A stretch of DNA of 12,736 bases from an uncultured Micrococcales bacterium (lineage in GTDB: Bacteria > Actinomycetota > Actinomycetes > Actinomycetales > Microbacteriaceae): contig CAIJWY010000136.1 of assembly GCA_903824455.1 (NCBI GenBank), forward strand, positions 1-12,736, read 5' to 3'. Below, piece by piece: positions 10,816 to 12,736 of the stretch. The number at the start of each line of letters is the position of its first letter. The stretch's first letter is position 1. A program made the translations under genes and the position numbers. A model generated the notes under the pieces. It saw nothing but the letters and a program-made list of their open reading frames with translations. It made no database searches and had not been told where the DNA came from.

Positions 10816-12736
10816 CTCTTCTGCCCCTAGAGCGTTTCGAAATAAGTAGCGCAACCCCGGCTACGAGCAGCGCAACCCATGACTCCGGTGCCAAACCTTC
10901 CGACCTTGCTAATTCGATTGGTGATGCCACGGTGTTTTGGTTGGGCGGATTCTGTGGTTTAACTCTGTTGGGCGCCACAGCTTCCGCCGGGTTCTGATCG
11001 AAGGGATCCAGATTCGAGCGAGTCACAGTGCTCACGGGTACTACCTTTTCAGAAATTCTCGCCATCGGGGAATCGGTTTGAGTTGGTGGCCCCTGATTCC
11101 CATGAGAATCGGTGACACTGCCTGGCAGTAGCGAAATCCTTAGGCTTCCGGCCGAACAGAATGAACTGTCGATGCGGTAAACGGTGCCTGAGGTGACCTC
11201 GGAAACACTGAACTCGCAGTTTTTGGCCGTGCCGCTCTTGGAAAGGGCGTCGATTTGGAAATCTGTTACCACTTCATCGAATCGCAGTTCGAAACTCGGG
11301 CTAATTGATTTGTCGGTTCGAACAAGCTCGGTAATCAGTGCGGTAGGCGCTATTTTGTCATTGTTGCCCGTGCCATTCTGAGCAACTGTTGGGCCTAGGT
11401 TCCCTGCGGCATCTATAGCTTGAAGTGTTTTCAGGGTCAGCGAAGCGTTTGACTGGCAGTCGGTAAGCCAAACCCGGTATTCGCTTTTTTCTCCGTCGAG
11501 TTTGCTCAGGTTGCACCCTGGGCTCGCTTCAAATGATTGCAGAGTGAGACCAGTGACCGATTCACTGAAGACCACTTCAAACTCATTTAGGTCAGCAGTG
11601 ATGCCAACCAGTTGATTTCGAATTACGGTCGGTGGTTCGCGATCTACCAAAATATCTAGGCTCTGGATTGGCTCGGATGGTCCGGTGTTTCCGGCTAAGT
11701 CTGAAATTTGATTTGCCAAAACTTTTAGTTTCACATTGGCTGCGCTCTGGCAACCGATTACGTTGATGGCTGCGGTCGAAGAGTTCGTCATCGTGATACT
11801 ACCGAGTTGGCAACCACTTCCAAAAACTTCGAATGCCGATGCATTGGGTTTAGAAAACTCTTCGACCGACTTGAGTTGAAAACTCAAAGTAGTCGCCTTG
11901 GTTGGAGAAGCCGGTGCCTCGAGTGTGAACAAAGGCGCCTGACTATCCAAGGTCACCGCGCCAACTGCATAGCTTTCGGTTGCTGGGCCGGAAGATGCGC
12001 CGATGACCGCAAACGGGCGAAGCGATAGGTTTAGTGTGCCGCTGGAACAACCGGTTACTTCAATCTGAAACCGATAACCATCGCCAGTTGGATTCGCAAC
12101 CGTGCAGCCAGAAGCCGTGCCGGTGGTTTTGAAGTCGAATACGTCAAGGTCGTAGACAAGCTGGTCGAAGATGATTTGATAGCTGGCTTTACCGTTAATC
12201 GAATTTGGACTACTGGTAAGCGTGAATGACACAACAGCGGGCGCGAACGTGTAGCGAAGCACCACCTGACCGTTGCCGGAACGCACGCCCGCCTGATGAA
12301 CAACTGAACTGGTTAGAGCGAGTGTGGCGAATGACGAACCTCCGCCACCGCCAGCCCCATCGCTTCCCCCGGTGACGCTGTCGGCACCGCCACCCCCACC
12401 ACCGTAGAAACCTCCACCGCCACCGCCGCCGCCGGCGATTCCTCCATTGCCACCAATGCCGCCGATACCCAGTGCACCCGCGCTGCCGTTACCCGAGGTT
12501 GCTCCTAATCCTGCGGCTCCGCCGGCAGTCTGAGTGCCTCCCCCACCCGCGGTACCCGACGGTGAGCCTTTGACGCCAGCCGAAGCTATGGTCAGACCGC
12601 CAGGACCTCCCGCACCGCCAATCCAACCTCCGGTTCCACCGCCACCACCAGCAACCACCACGCGGTCGCTCAGATTTTGAGAAATGCGCAGGTCGGACGC
12701 CCCACCGCCAGAACCCTGATCACCGTGACCGTTGCC
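10802..12736 (-). CDS. Glycine-rich, Ig-like surface protein with C-terminal anchor (5' end cut off)
   Basis: The frame stays open to the window edge, so the N-terminus and any signal peptide are missing; 644 codons remain. Numbering from the GTG at 12661: a glycine-rich domain runs from the edge to about 137, opening with ASDLRISQNLSDRVVVAGGGG and closing with GNGQVVLRY, the pattern of ALK/LTK-type glycine-rich domains (PF12810-like). Four Ig-like beta domains follow (about 141-238, 239-341, 342-436, 437-534), each with one spaced cysteine pair (186/205, 284/304, 383/402, 482/502) that would form disulfides outside the cell. A proline/asparagine-rich linker (535-590) leads to LAPES, a hydrophobic helix (595-607) and a basic tail. 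The protein is probably exported and anchored, serving adhesion or envelope roles. A codon-by-codon start at 12661 is unlikely, since homology-like sequence continues upstream of it. Confidence 0.85.
   Translation of the reverse strand, partial: GNGHGDQGSGGGASDLRISQNLSDRVVVAGGGGGTGGWIGGAGGPGGLTIASAGVKGSPSGTAGGGGTQTAGGAAGLGATSGNGSAGALGIGGIGGNGGIAGGGGGGGGFYGGGGGGADSVTGGSDGAGGGGGSSFATLALTSSVVHQAGVRSGNGQVVLRYTFAPAVVSFTLTSSPNSINGKASYQIIFDQLVYDLDVFDFKTTGTASGCTVANPTGDGYRFQIEVTGCSSGTLNLSLRPFAVIGASSGPATESYAVGAVTLDSQAPLFTLEAPASPTKATTLSFQLKSVEEFSKPNASAFEVFGSGCQLGSITMTNSSTAAINVIGCQSAANVKLKVLANQISDLAGNTGPSEPIQSLDILVDREPPTVIRNQLVGITADLNEFEVVFSESVTGLTLQSFEASPGCNLSKLDGEKSEYRVWLTDCQSNASLTLKTLQAIDAAGNLGPTVAQNGTGNNDKIAPTALITELVRTDKSISPSFELRFDEVVTDFQIDALSKSGTAKNCEFSVSEVTSGTVYRIDSSFCSAGSLRISLLPGSVTDSHGNQGPPTQTDSPMARISEKVVPVSTVTRSNLDPFDQNPAEAVAPNRVKPQNPPNQNTVASPIELARSEGLAPESWVALLVAGVALLISKRSRGRRAIRR
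12344..12736 (-). repeat. Low-complexity glycine-codon-rich tract
   Basis: This part of the surface-protein gene is made largely of GGN glycine codons (seen as CCN on the plus strand), with runs of six to eight glycines near 12350-12435 and 12630-12650. The tract encodes the glycine-rich domain. Such sequence is prone to slippage and assembly error, so the length of glycine runs should be treated with caution. Confidence 0.75.

Noticed and set aside
12344..12736. Tandem GGN repeats considered as a CRISPR-like or satellite array, or PE_PGRS relation
   Set aside because: No regular repeat/spacer period; the tract is a continuous coding frame for glycine, and no PE domain or mycobacterial context is seen.

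Overview
The window looks like chromosomal DNA of a free-living, probably freshwater, actinobacterium close to the Microbacteriaceae 'Luna' group (Rhodoluna/Aquiluna-like). This is inferred from an actinorhodopsin gene, moderate GC (about 55% in housekeeping stretches I counted), TANNNT -10 boxes placed so that mRNAs would be leaderless, TTG/GTG starts, and a secreted glycine-rich surface protein. No tRNA, rRNA, CRISPR array, insertion sequence or phage gene was seen.

Layout. 1-1359 (+): C-terminal three quarters of an ABC exporter. 1360-1522: intergenic region with an operator-like palindrome, a promoter and a hairpin. 1523-2122 (+): an AT-richer Abi_2/HEPN gene, a putative defence or toxin RNase. 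2139-4258 (+): kynU and kynA, two enzymes of tryptophan-to-anthranilate breakdown, overlapping by ATGA. 4255-5866 (-): an iron-sulfur (6-4)-type photolyase translationally coupled to a 46-residue DUF2256 zinc-finger-like protein. 5867-6045: shared divergent control region. 6046-6822 (+): actinorhodopsin, preceded by a 14-codon upstream ORF whose stop overlaps its start. 6834-6877: strong two-way terminator. 6884-9664 (-): operon glyA-folD-UPF0126 (TRIC-like) membrane protein. 9805-9942 (+): tiny single-span membrane protein. 9958-10815 (+): purU. 10802-12736 (-): C-terminal part of a large glycine-rich, Ig-like, membrane-anchored surface protein cut by the window edge.

How the parts work together. 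Photolyase, DUF2256 and rhodopsin form a light-related block read outward from one 179-bp region. glyA, folD and purU form a one-carbon/folate block: serine-glycine interconversion charges folate, FolD oxidises the one-carbon unit, and PurU releases free folate and formate. kynA and kynU flank a missing step, since no formamidase gene is present here.

Most novel candidates: (i) the HEPN gene with its own promoter and a short hairpin transcript in front, resembling an RNA-antitoxin layout; (ii) the coupled upstream ORF of the rhodopsin and the palindromes in the light-block control region; (iii) four genes with a TANNNT box 6-7 nt before ATG and no Shine-Dalgarno sequence, indicating leaderless transcripts; (iv) the surface protein, which joins an ALK/LTK-like glycine-rich domain to four two-cysteine Ig-like repeats and a non-canonical C-terminal anchor.
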